Source of the DNA: Mycobacterium sp. 1274761.0
GTDB taxonomy: Bacteria; Actinomycetota; Actinomycetes; Mycobacteriales; Mycobacteriaceae
DNA: 64,000 nt
Direction: 5' to 3'
Assembly: GCF_001668615.1 (NCBI RefSeq)
Contig: NZ_LZMC01000109.1
Coordinates: 124,001 to 188,000 of the forward strand
This document shows, piece by piece, positions 34,298-42,970 of the stretch. A model generated the notes under the pieces. It was given only the letters and a program-made list of their open reading frames with translations. It was not told the origin of the DNA and did not search any database. Position 1 is the stretch's first letter. Each line of letters starts with the position of its first letter. Position numbers and translations under genes: made by a program.

Positions 34298-35475
34298 ACA
34301 CCGGAGTGGCCATCGTCGGCTACGCAAACAGCGCCGTAGAGCGGCGCTCACCGCGCCCACTGGGCGCGATCGCGGTCGACACGGCACGCGCCGCGATCAC
34401 CGACTCCGGGCTGACGGTGGACCGCCTCGACGGATTCGTCAGCTCCAGCATGTTGCCGAGCGCGGGCGGGCACCAGGCCGTCGACGGCGTCAGCATGGTC
34501 ACCTCGAATTGGCTGGCGCGCAGCCTCGGCGCGAGCCCGGCATACGTCGCGGGCTTCGACGGCATCGGCCAGATCAGCGGTTCGGTCGGTTTGGCCGTCA
34601 ACGCGGTGGTCAGTGGTGCTGCGGACTACGTCCTGGTGCACCGCGCGCTGCACAACCCGGCCGGTAGCTATCACGCCAATGCCGTGCGCGAGGCCCGAGG
34701 CGCGCAGCAGTGGACTGCGCCGCAAGGGTTCTTCGGCCCGCTGGCGATGATCGCACTGCCATACACCGAGTACCTGCAACGCTACGGCGCCCAGCGCGAG
34801 TCGATGGCCAGCGTCGTCACCGAGGCGCGCAAGAACGGTGCGCGGCTGCCCTGGTCGTACTGGCGTGACCGGCGGCTGTCAGTTGACGATTACCTCGCCG
34901 AGCCCACCATCGCCGACCCGATCTGCCGATTGGATTGCGACATACCGGTCGACGGGGTGGCCGCATTCGTCTTCACCTCCGCCGAACGTGCGCGGGATCT
35001 GCCGAACCGGCCCGTTTATGTGGCCGGCTACGCCGCGAGTTCGGGTGGTCGACGGCGGCTGCCGCTGCACTGGCCACTCGACGACATCATCGACGGTGGC
35101 GCCGACACCGTCGGTCGGTTGTGGCAGCGAACGGGTCTGAGCATCAACGATGTTGACCTGCCCCAAGTCTACGACGGCTTCTCTCCGCTGGCGTGGTTCT
35201 GGCTCGAGGCGCTGGGCATCTGCCCGATCGGCGAGGCGCACCGCTTCATCGACGCGGGCGGTATCGACAGCGACCGGCCCGGATCAGTGCCTGCGCTTTC
35301 CGGTGGCGGTGCGCTCGGCAACGGCCGGATGCACGGTGTCCCACAGATGCTCGAATGCTATCTGCAACTATCCGGCCGCGCCGGAGACCGGCAGCGCGAC
35401 GCGTCGGTGGGCATTGCCTGTCAGGCCGCACCGCACTTCGGTGGTCTGGTGGCTTACACGGCTGCGCTGCTCTAG
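34294..35475 (+). CDS. thiolase-like lipid-transfer protein, probable retro-aldolase
   Basis: A 393-residue SCP-x thiolase-superfamily protein. The position where degradative thiolases carry the nucleophilic cysteine reads GFDGIGQISGSVGLAVN, with no cysteine, and the second region is QVYDGFSPLAWFWLEALGIC. This matches non-thiolase members such as Ltp2, which use tyrosine chemistry with a DUF35 partner to cleave beta-hydroxyacyl-CoA. The C-terminal GGGALGNGRMHGVPQ loop is typical. Together with the DUF35 gene immediately upstream, a retro-aldolase is the best inference. It is the last gene of the fadD operon and converges with mceF 2 bp away. Confidence 0.85.
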   Translation: MNTGVAIVGYANSAVERRSPRPLGAIAVDTARAAITDSGLTVDRLDGFVSSSMLPSAGGHQAVDGVSMVTSNWLARSLGASPAYVAGFDGIGQISGSVGLAVNAVVSGAADYVLVHRALHNPAGSYHANAVREARGAQQWTAPQGFFGPLAMIALPYTEYLQRYGAQRESMASVVTEARKNGARLPWSYWRDRRLSVDDYLAEPTIADPICRLDCDIPVDGVAAFVFTSAERARDLPNRPVYVAGYAASSGGRRRLPLHWPLDDIIDGGADTVGRLWQRTGLSINDVDLPQVYDGFSPLAWFWLEALGICPIGEAHRFIDAGGIDSDRPGSVPALSGGGALGNGRMHGVPQMLECYLQLSGRAGDRQRDASVGIACQAAPHFGGLVAYTAALL

Positions 35476-35477
35476 GC

Positions 35478-36914
35478 CTAGTGTGGCAGGAGGTCCTCGA
35501 CATTCTGCGGCGGTGGTGCACCGAGATCGCTCTGCTGATAAAGGTTTCCGTCGGGCCCGACGTAGCGGCCGGTGTTCGGGTCGTAGTTGGCGACACCGGT
35601 CTTCGGCGGCATCGGTGTGCCCTCGACGGGCGCGGTGGTGTTCGCGTTCACGTCGATCCGGCTGTCGGGCGGAACGCCCTGCGCGATCAGATTGGGGTCG
35701 AAAGGGTACGGCCCGAGCACGTGCTGGCGCATCGCGATCGGCTGGTATGGTCGGTCGCTCTTGCAGAGCTCCACCGTCGGGGCGCGCTTGCCGGGTTGAT
35801 CCATGCACGGGTTGTTGCGCACGCCGCGTACCGCGATAGGGGAGTCCTGTGGCAGCTTACAGTACAGATCGTCAGGGGTGTCGATCACGGATTCGTCTGC
35901 GGGGGAACGCCATTGGTTCGGTGGAAGGAAACCCACCGTGCACGGCGGCGGATCGCCGTTCATCAGCGCGAAACCGCCCAGCGACAAGCCGGTGGGATTG
36001 TTGATCGGCGAGAGCGCGCCGAATCCACCGATGTAGGGCGGCAGCAGGACCAGCAGTTGGCGCAGCGCCGGGTTGTACGTCACCCCCACCTCGCCGACGG
36101 AGGACAGGTTCGCCAACAACACCGGCAGCGTCGGCTTGACCTGGTCGAGCAGCCGCCACACCTCGTCGGCTGCGCCCGATCCCGCCGTTAGCAACGTGCG
36201 TAGGTCGTCGTCATTGCGCACTACCTGACCGGTGACTCCGTTGAGGTTGCGCGCCCAGGTCCGCAGCTGGTCGACGCTTCGGGCCTGCGAGTCCAGCAGC
36301 GGCGCGCTGTCTTCGATGAGGGCTCGCGTCTGGTCGGCCGTTGCGTCCGCGTCGGCGGCGATTCGCGAGCCCGAGTCGAGCAGCGAGCCGACGTCGTAGC
36401 CGGCGCCGTCGAAGGCGTGGAACGACTCGTCGAGCAGGCCGGACAACTTCTGCTTCGGCACACTGCCGACGAGTGCGTTGAGCTGATCGAGCACTGGACC
36501 GACTCTTTGCGGCACGGTGGTGTTCTCCTTCAGGATTACCGTGCCGTCGGCGAGATAGGGCGGCCCACCGCTTCGCGGTATGAGGTCGACGTACTGCTCG
36601 CCGACCGCCGACACGCTCCGCACATTCGCTTGCACATCGCGCGGTATCTGCGGCGGATCGTCAAGCGAGAGAACGGCCGTCGCGCCGGTGGCGGTGGGTT
36701 CGACGCTGGTGACCTTGCCGATCTGCACGCCGCGATAGGTCACGTTGGCGAACCGGTACAGCCCACCGGTGTTCGCAAGTTGCACAGTGACCTTGATGTG
36801 CCCGATGCCCAGCAACGTCGGCACCTGCAGATATCCGAATACCATCACCGCCGTGCCGATTACGGAGGCGATCGTGAACACGATCAGCTGGGTCCGCACG
36901 AACCGGGTCAGCAT
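35478..36914 (-). CDS. mceF: MCE-family protein MceF
   Basis: A 478-residue Mce protein and the last gene of the mce operon. An N-terminal transmembrane helix (about 8-30) is followed by the MCE domain (about 37-115; KVTVQLANTGGLYRFANVTY, GVQIGKVTSVEPT) and a long helical needle region. The cysteine-containing C-terminal tail (GKRAPTVELCKSD onward) is typical of MceF. It would form one of six chains of an Mce hexamer that shuttles lipids across the periplasm. The start shares a base with the mceE stop (TGATG). Confidence 0.9.
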   Translation of the reverse strand: MLTRFVRTQLIVFTIASVIGTAVMVFGYLQVPTLLGIGHIKVTVQLANTGGLYRFANVTYRGVQIGKVTSVEPTATGATAVLSLDDPPQIPRDVQANVRSVSAVGEQYVDLIPRSGGPPYLADGTVILKENTTVPQRVGPVLDQLNALVGSVPKQKLSGLLDESFHAFDGAGYDVGSLLDSGSRIAADADATADQTRALIEDSAPLLDSQARSVDQLRTWARNLNGVTGQVVRNDDDLRTLLTAGSGAADEVWRLLDQVKPTLPVLLANLSSVGEVGVTYNPALRQLLVLLPPYIGGFGALSPINNPTGLSLGGFALMNGDPPPCTVGFLPPNQWRSPADESVIDTPDDLYCKLPQDSPIAVRGVRNNPCMDQPGKRAPTVELCKSDRPYQPIAMRQHVLGPYPFDPNLIAQGVPPDSRIDVNANTTAPVEGTPMPPKTGVANYDPNTGRYVGPDGNLYQQSDLGAPPPQNVEDLLPH

Positions 36915-38134
36915 CAGAACGGCCCTGCGAAGATCGCTGCCGACTGGGTCGCGAGCACCGGCGGAGGTGTGATTGGCAGCACCGCCTCGACCGGAGCAGG
37001 GGCAGCGGGCTGCGTCCCCTCCTGCGGCGGTGGCGCCGCACCCGCGCTCAGCGGCGCGTAGGTGTAGTTCGAGGGCTTCGGATCACCGGGCGCCGGGACC
37101 ATCCGGGCGGTCGGATCGCCCCACCGAGTGCCCAAGAAGATCGAGCGTTTCAGCCGGGGATAGGTGAGGTCCATGGTCGCGAAGATGTTGATGTAGTCGC
37201 CCCGGATGGCACGGTCGACGAAGTTCTGCGAAAAGGGGAAAGTCGGGATGTAGGCGAGCACGGTGCCGAGTTGCGGGCCGACATCGGCGAGTGCTTTCAA
37301 CGTCGGCTCCAAATTGGTCAAATTCTCGACGAGATCGTCTTTCGTGCTGTTGACCAATTGCGTTGCGGTGTCGCAGAATTGACCCAGTTTCTGCATCGCC
37401 GTGACGAGCCTCGCGCGCTCGGCGAGCAGCACGTCGAGGGCACCGGGGATGGTCTGCAATGCCTCCGTGATGTCGTTCTTCTGGTCGGCCAACGTCGTGG
37501 TCAGCCGGTCCAGCGCGGTGATCGTGTCACTGAATCGATGCCTCTGCTCGTCGACCACCCCGACGAGAGTGTTCAACCGCGAGAGCAGGTCACGAATGTC
37601 GTCTTCGCGACCCGACAGCGCGACGGCGGTGCTGTGGATGAAATCACCGATCTGCCCCAGCCCACCGGCATTGGTCACCACTGACAGTGACGAAAGCGTC
37701 TGCTCGGTCGACGGATACGTCGACGACCGGTTGAGGCCGATGGTGGCGCCGGGAGCGAGACGCCCCTTGGGTGGCTCGCCTAGCGGCGGGTCGAGGGCGA
37801 GGTGCATCGAGCCGAGCAGGCTGGTTTGTCCGATGGTGGCGACTGCGTTGGCCGGCACGACGACGTCGGGCTTGACCCGAACGTCGACGACCGCGTGCCA
37901 GTTCGATGTCTTCAACCGGCCGACGCTACCCACCACGACGTCGTCGAGCATCACCGGCGAATTCGATTCCAGCGTACCGACATTGGTGATAAGAACATGG
38001 TAGAGGTCGCTGTCCGGACCACTGGCCACCGCGCCGGGCAACGGCAACGAGTTCACACCTCCGAATGCGCACGACGAGGCGGTGATCGCAACCAGGCCAG
38101 CGGCTGCGGCGCGCCGCATTGCTCGCATGCTCAT
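36914..38134 (-). CDS. mceE: MCE-family lipoprotein MceE (LprK-type)
   Basis: A 406-residue Mce protein. Its N-terminus is a lipoprotein signal: basic start, AAAAGLVAITASSCAFGG with the lipidated cysteine at about residue 22. The MCE domain (about 45-125, NVGTLESNSPVMLDDVVVGS), the helical region and a proline/alanine-rich tail follow. MceE is the lipid-anchored member in each mycobacterial mce operon, which identifies this position. It overlaps mceD by 4 bp. Confidence 0.9.
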   Translation of the reverse strand: MSMRAMRRAAAAGLVAITASSCAFGGVNSLPLPGAVASGPDSDLYHVLITNVGTLESNSPVMLDDVVVGSVGRLKTSNWHAVVDVRVKPDVVVPANAVATIGQTSLLGSMHLALDPPLGEPPKGRLAPGATIGLNRSSTYPSTEQTLSSLSVVTNAGGLGQIGDFIHSTAVALSGREDDIRDLLSRLNTLVGVVDEQRHRFSDTITALDRLTTTLADQKNDITEALQTIPGALDVLLAERARLVTAMQKLGQFCDTATQLVNSTKDDLVENLTNLEPTLKALADVGPQLGTVLAYIPTFPFSQNFVDRAIRGDYINIFATMDLTYPRLKRSIFLGTRWGDPTARMVPAPGDPKPSNYTYAPLSAGAAPPPQEGTQPAAPAPVEAVLPITPPPVLATQSAAIFAGPF

Positions 38135-39471
38135 GACGGCGGCGCCTCGGCGGGTAGTAACAGATCGGGCAGCGTCGGGCCGGGCGTCGAGCTTGCGGCG
38201 CCGGCAGGCGGCGCTCCGAAGCCCGGCGGCGGGGGTACGTCACCGGCGCCGGTGTAGGCCGACACCGCGGGCGGCGGTTCGGGAGCATCGGGCGGGCCGG
38301 CGGGGCCGGCCTCGGCGAGCGAGGGGTCGGTGTAGGACAGCTTGTCCGGGGTGACAGAGGGCATCAGGAACGGATTCAACGGCGGCTGCGGCAGGATATT
38401 GAAGTTGAGTAACCGCAGTGCGGGGCCCAGGTACTGCGCGCACAGCTTCCCGGTCTCGGACGCCGTGACGTTCTCGATGGCGCCGATAGCCGAACAGATG
38501 AACGCGACCGGGTTGGCGAAGTTGGCGAACACGAAGGTGCCGAGGCCGCCGGGCACATTCGGGTTGAGGATGTTGTAGGCGTTGGCGAACGCTGTCGGCG
38601 CGACGTGAAGGATGTTCTCCAAGTCGGTGCGATGGTCCACCAGGACCTGAGTCGAATTCGCCAGGCGCTGCACCTGTTCGCTGGTCTTATCGCGGGTGTT
38701 GGCGACGAAGCGCTGAACCTCGCCGACGGCGATGGCGAGCTCAGTCATCGCGGCATCGAGATCGCTTCTGCTGTCGTCGAGTACGGCGCTGAAGGTGGCC
38801 AGCCGGTCGGAGAACAACACGAGATCGTCGCTGCTGTCACGCAGGGCGGTGACGAAGGTCTGCAGGTTCTTGATGGTGGCGACGACGTCGCCGCTCCCCT
38901 CGGACAGGATGCGGGCGAGCTGTGAGAGCTGGGCGAAGGTTTGCCGCAGTTTGTCGCCGTTGCCCGCCATCGCGTTGGCGGCGCTGTTGATGAACCGGCC
39001 CGCCGAGCTGGTCGACAATGTGCTGTCGGGACCGAGTTCGGTTGCCAGCCTGGATAATTGGGTCTTGACCTCATCCCACTCGATCGGAACGGCGGTCCGG
39101 TCGGCCGCAATGACATCGCCGTCGCCCAGCCGCGGTTGGCCGGGACGGTAGAGCGGCGCCAGCTGTACGTACCGCGCTGCCACCAGGTTCTGCGCGACGA
39201 TCACCGCTCGGGCGTCGGCGGGCACCGCTACCCCGTGGTCGACCTGCAACGTGACTGCGGCGTGGTCGGGCTGGGGTGTGACCGCGGCGATGGTGCCGAC
39301 CTTCACCCCCGCGACGCGCACCTCGTCGCCGGGGTACAGTCCGGTCGCCGACGAGAAGTACGCCGTGATGGTTTGCGGGTGGAACCACTCCTGGCGCACC
39401 ACCACAGCGCTGCCCGCGATCAGGATGAGGGCCAAGGCTATCAGCAGCGCGCCGCGCATCCGCCGACTCAC
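38131..39471 (-). CDS. mceD: MCE-family protein MceD
   Basis: A 446-residue Mce protein with an N-terminal helix (about 7-24) and MCE domain (about 32-110; TITAYFSSATGLYPGDEVRV and AGVKVGTIAAVTPQ). A long helical domain follows, then a proline-rich C-terminal tail from about residue 375 (PAGPPDAPEPPPAVSAY), the usual feature of MceD. The GTG at 39471 overlaps the mceC stop (GTGA). It acts with the other Mce chains in lipid import. Confidence 0.9.
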   Translation of the reverse strand: MSRRMRGALLIALALILIAGSAVVVRQEWFHPQTITAYFSSATGLYPGDEVRVAGVKVGTIAAVTPQPDHAAVTLQVDHGVAVPADARAVIVAQNLVAARYVQLAPLYRPGQPRLGDGDVIAADRTAVPIEWDEVKTQLSRLATELGPDSTLSTSSAGRFINSAANAMAGNGDKLRQTFAQLSQLARILSEGSGDVVATIKNLQTFVTALRDSSDDLVLFSDRLATFSAVLDDSRSDLDAAMTELAIAVGEVQRFVANTRDKTSEQVQRLANSTQVLVDHRTDLENILHVAPTAFANAYNILNPNVPGGLGTFVFANFANPVAFICSAIGAIENVTASETGKLCAQYLGPALRLLNFNILPQPPLNPFLMPSVTPDKLSYTDPSLAEAGPAGPPDAPEPPPAVSAYTGAGDVPPPPGFGAPPAGAASSTPGPTLPDLLLPAEAPPS

Positions 39472-40532
39472 CGTGTCCCTCCTGGAATTCCGTTGTGGGG
39501 CCAGGGGAACAGTGCGCGCGGCATGTTCGGGTCGCCGCGCCTGAATCCGAATGCGTAGTCGAGGAACGGCTGCAGCAATTGGGGCGGTATGAGATTGGGA
39601 ACGTAAGCGTTGTAGTACGCACCGCTGGAAACCGATTCGCTGGTGGTCATTTCGAATTTCTTGAGGCCGGGCAGAGCCTTGGCCAGGTTGTCGTGGTTGC
39701 GCTCCAGCATCGCCGTCACCGCGTTGAGTCGATCCAGCGTCGGGGCGAGTTCGGCCTCGTTGTCGTGCACCAGGCCCGTCAGGTTCTTGGCCACTGCGGC
39801 GGTGTTGGCGAGCAGCGCGCTGATCGCGTTGCGGCGCTCGACGAGGACGGCCAACAGATCGTTGGCGTTGAGGATGAGCGTGTTGACCTGCTGGCTGCGT
39901 TCGCCGAGCACCTCGATTACCGAGGCCGCATTGTGCAGCAGATCGGTCAGCGTCTCGCTGCGGCTATTGAGCGACCTGGCCAACCGTGTCAGGCCGTCGA
40001 ACGTCGGACCCAGTTGCGGCGCAACCTGATCTAAGGTAGCCGAAAGAGTGTCGAGGGACTGGTTCAGCGCGGCGGTGTCGTTCGCCGCGACGTTGGTCGT
40101 GAGGTCGTTGACGGCCTCGTTGAGGGAGTACGGGGACCCTGTCCGCGACAGCGGGATGATGTCGCCGACCCCCATCCGTCCGCCGCCCGCGGATTCAAGG
40201 GTCACGATTCGCGCACCTAGCAGTGAGCCGGTCCTGATATGGGCTTTGGTCTGGTCACCGAGACGCACTGTGGCCCTGATGACGAAGGTGACGAGAGCGC
40301 CGTGCTCGCCGAGTGCGACGTCGGTGACGGACCCGACCGAAGTGCCAGCTAACTGGACGTCGTTGCCGGTGGTGAGTCCGCCCGCGTCGGCGAATTCGGC
40401 CTGGTACCGGATACCCGCCGCCAGGTCGACCAGCCGCTCGGGCTGCAGTCCGACCCCGACCACGAGGAGCGCGAGGACGATCCCGATGACGCCCGCCCGC
40501 CGCAGAGCCGGGTTGTTGCGGTACCTATTCAT
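39468..40532 (-). CDS. mceC: MCE-family protein MceC
   Basis: A 354-residue Mce protein. The N-terminal helix (about 11-27, GVIGIVLALLVVGVGL) leads into the MCE domain (about 42-118; YQAEFADAGGLTTGNDVQLA) and coiled helical region, ending in a short FRRGDPNMPRALFPWP tail. The frame is open further upstream, but the ATG at 40532 overlaps the mceB stop by 8 bp, the family start. Its position as third mce gene gives the letter. Confidence 0.88.
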   Translation of the reverse strand: MNRYRNNPALRRAGVIGIVLALLVVGVGLQPERLVDLAAGIRYQAEFADAGGLTTGNDVQLAGTSVGSVTDVALGEHGALVTFVIRATVRLGDQTKAHIRTGSLLGARIVTLESAGGGRMGVGDIIPLSRTGSPYSLNEAVNDLTTNVAANDTAALNQSLDTLSATLDQVAPQLGPTFDGLTRLARSLNSRSETLTDLLHNAASVIEVLGERSQQVNTLILNANDLLAVLVERRNAISALLANTAAVAKNLTGLVHDNEAELAPTLDRLNAVTAMLERNHDNLAKALPGLKKFEMTTSESVSSGAYYNAYVPNLIPPQLLQPFLDYAFGFRRGDPNMPRALFPWPHNGIPGGTR

Positions 40533-41553
40533 CGGGCTCGGCGCACCTGCCGTCCCGCTGCTTGATGAAGGGAAACACCGCGGTGCGTCCCTGCAGATCC
40601 GACACCCGAACGCTGACGCCGCACAGGTAGTAGTTGACGAAGCTGCCGTAGGACCCGACCCTGGCCAGCTTGCGGTAGTTCTCCGGGGCCCGCTGTATCG
40701 ACTTCTCGATGAGGTCCTTGTCCTTGTCCAGAAGCGGCGCAACACGGTTCAGCTGGTCGACCGTGCCAGCCAGTGGCGAGCGGGCGTTGCTCAGCAGGTC
40801 GGCGACCGATGCGGTGCCGGCGCTCAGCGAATCGATCGCGGCGCCGATCGTGTCTCGGTCTGCGGCCAGTTCGGTGGTCAGCCGCTCGAACTTGTCGAGG
40901 GCGCCGGAGAACTTCTGCCCCTGCTCGCCGAGTGTGGCCAGGACCGTGTCGAGGTTGTCCACGAGGCTCTGCAACGCCGAATTGTTGTCGGCCAACGTGT
41001 TCGAGAACGAGGAAGTGCGGTTCAGCAGGGACTGCAGGGTGTCGCCTTGGCCCTGGAAGATCTGCAGCAGCGCCTCGGTGAGCGCGTTGACGTCGCGCGG
41101 ATCGAGACCGCGGATGACGGGTTTCAGCCCACCGAGCAACAGGTCGAGGTCGAGCGCGGGCTGGGTCCGGTCGACGGGGATCTGCGAACCGCGAGGTAGC
41201 GTCTGGGCCGGCCCGGGGCCGTCGAGGAGTTCGAGGTAGCGATCGCCGACCAGGTTGAGGTAACGCACCGCGGCGCGCGAGCCCGTCGTCATCACCACGT
41301 CGTCGTCGGCGTCGAAGGACACCACGACGGTGCTGTCGTCGCGAAGCGTCACTGAGTCGACGGTGCCGACCCGCACGCCGGCCACCCGCACGGAATCACC
41401 CGCCTTGAGGCTCGAGGCATCGGTGAACACCGCGGAGTAGCCGCGCGTCGAACCTCCGCGGAACTCCCCGAAGATGAGAAAAAGGCAGCCGGTCAGCAGC
41501 ACCGTCACAATAGCGAAGGCGCCGAACCGTAAAGCCATGCCGCGCATGCTCAT
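40525..41553 (-). CDS. mceB: MCE-family protein MceB
   Basis: A 342-residue Mce protein with a transmembrane helix at about 9-28 (GAFAIVTVLLTGCLFLIF), MCE domain at about 37-115 (GYSAVFTDASSLKAGDSVRV, GVRVGTVDSVTLRD) and a helical needle region ending YYLCGVSVRVSDLQGR. The ATG at 41553 overlaps the mceA stop (ATGA). Second gene of the operon. Confidence 0.9.
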   Translation of the reverse strand: MSMRGMALRFGAFAIVTVLLTGCLFLIFGEFRGGSTRGYSAVFTDASSLKAGDSVRVAGVRVGTVDSVTLRDDSTVVVSFDADDDVVMTTGSRAAVRYLNLVGDRYLELLDGPGPAQTLPRGSQIPVDRTQPALDLDLLLGGLKPVIRGLDPRDVNALTEALLQIFQGQGDTLQSLLNRTSSFSNTLADNNSALQSLVDNLDTVLATLGEQGQKFSGALDKFERLTTELAADRDTIGAAIDSLSAGTASVADLLSNARSPLAGTVDQLNRVAPLLDKDKDLIEKSIQRAPENYRKLARVGSYGSFVNYYLCGVSVRVSDLQGRTAVFPFIKQRDGRCAEPDE

Positions 41554-42806
41554 CCGGGTTGTCCCCATTGGGCGGTATTGCGCGGCGGGCCGTCGACCGG
41601 GCCGAACAGCCATTGCTTGAGGCCGTCGGAGTTCAACAGTATTCCCGCGTTTCCGTAGCCGGCGGAGTTCATCCCGACATCAGCGACGACCTTGGCCGGA
41701 TAGGTGTCGTACTGGATCGGGAGCTGGCCCGTACATTGCGGTCCGCCCGAGGCCGCCACCTTTGGGAGGTCCTGCGGGTATCGGTACCGTTCGATGCCCA
41801 ACGTGATGGCGCCGAGGTCGTAGACACCCGGAACCGGGTTGGGCGGCTTCCGGACGAAGTCGATCATTCCGGTCAGTGCACAGTTGAGTGCCTCGTGGTA
41901 TTCGTTGGTCAACGCCGTCGTAGGCACCAGAAGGTGCGTCAGGTTGGCCAGCGCTCCCGAATTGGTACCCAGCACGTCGGTGCCGACGTCGGCCAGGCCG
42001 GTGGTCGACACCAGGAAGCGGTCCAGGTTGGACTTCTCGTCGACGACGGTGCGGCTGATGGCGGTGACGTTGCGCAGGAGCGCCATCAAGTCCGGCGCGG
42101 CATCGGCGTATGCGGTGGTGACGTCGGGGAGGGTCTGAAGTTCGGTGCCCAGTTGCGGATAGCTCGGTTCGATCGTGGCCAGAAACGAGTTGAAGTCGGT
42201 CAGCGAGCGTCCGAAACTCTGTCCCCGGTCGCCGAACGCCATAGAAACGGCGCCGAGGGTTTCATTGAGCTTGGCCGGATCGATATGGGATAGAACGGCA
42301 TTGAGTTGCTGGAAGATGGTGTTGACTTCGACCGTCACGTGGTCCGAATCGATCACCTGACCGGCGCGCAGATGGGCCGGTGACGGATTCTCGGGTGCCC
42401 AGATCTCCACCGACTTCGCGCCGAACACCGTTGCCGAGCCGACCTCGACATGGGCGTTGGAGGGCACGATCGACACTCGAGCCGGATCGATGGCCAATTG
42501 CAGCGCCGCTCGACCGTCGGAGGTCTCGTTGACCGCGGACACGGTGCCGATCTGCGCGCCGTTGAATTTCACGCGCGCGCCGGGAGCCATGAGCAGCCCG
42601 GCGCGGTCGGAGACGACGGTGACGGTCTCGCTGCTGGTGAAGTCACCCTGGAATTGCGCCGCGGCCGCTATCACCACGCCGGTGAGCACCACGATGGTGA
42701 CGAACCCCGTTATCGGTCGGCGGTAACTTCGGGCGCCGAAATCGCGGCCGGGCTCCGGCGCGACCGGAGCGGCGGTCGTGGCGGCGCTCGAACTCCACTT
42801 CCTCAT
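41550..42806 (-). CDS. mceA: MCE-family protein MceA
   Basis: A 418-residue Mce protein and the first gene of the operon. Residues 1-32 are basic and cytosolic, a helix at about 33-53 (GFVTIVVLTGVVIAAAAQ) is followed by the MCE domain (about 61-140; TVVSDRAGLLMAPGARVKFN) and the MceA-type C-terminal half with FVRKPPNPVPGVYDLGAITL. The frame runs upstream to 43355, but the ATG at 42806 sits in the non-coding AT-rich gap and gives the family N-terminus. No yrbEA/yrbEB permease genes precede it, unlike standard mce operons. Confidence 0.9.
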   Translation of the reverse strand: MRKWSSSAATTAAPVAPEPGRDFGARSYRRPITGFVTIVVLTGVVIAAAAQFQGDFTSSETVTVVSDRAGLLMAPGARVKFNGAQIGTVSAVNETSDGRAALQLAIDPARVSIVPSNAHVEVGSATVFGAKSVEIWAPENPSPAHLRAGQVIDSDHVTVEVNTIFQQLNAVLSHIDPAKLNETLGAVSMAFGDRGQSFGRSLTDFNSFLATIEPSYPQLGTELQTLPDVTTAYADAAPDLMALLRNVTAISRTVVDEKSNLDRFLVSTTGLADVGTDVLGTNSGALANLTHLLVPTTALTNEYHEALNCALTGMIDFVRKPPNPVPGVYDLGAITLGIERYRYPQDLPKVAASGGPQCTGQLPIQYDTYPAKVVADVGMNSAGYGNAGILLNSDGLKQWLFGPVDGPPRNTAQWGQPG

Positions 42807-42970
42807 ATGCGGCGAATCGACCAATCTCCGACCGTCAACAGGCCTCCCCACTACTGTGACAGAAATCTCATATTTGTCGCGACGAGAAGAGTACACAAGC
42901 AATATCGCTGTTGCAATCTCCTTTAGACGAGAATATGGTTCTATCGCGATCAGCATGTTAGGAGCCGGAG
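42807..42970. promoter_or_regulatory. divergent promoter region between mceA and aldehyde dehydrogenase
   Basis: This 164-bp gap is visibly AT-richer than its surroundings. It contains two candidate operator-like inverted repeats: GACAGAAAT/ATATTTGTC, imperfect, around 42860-42880; and AGAA-TATGG-TTCT, perfect, around 42930-42942. It must carry the promoters of the mce operon and the ALDH operon, which are therefore likely co-regulated. Confidence 0.5.

Noticed and set aside
42860..42880. GACAGAAAT/ATATTTGTC as a firm operator
   Set aside because: Imperfect arms in an AT-rich stretch where such repeats arise by chance; kept only as a note in the promoter entry.
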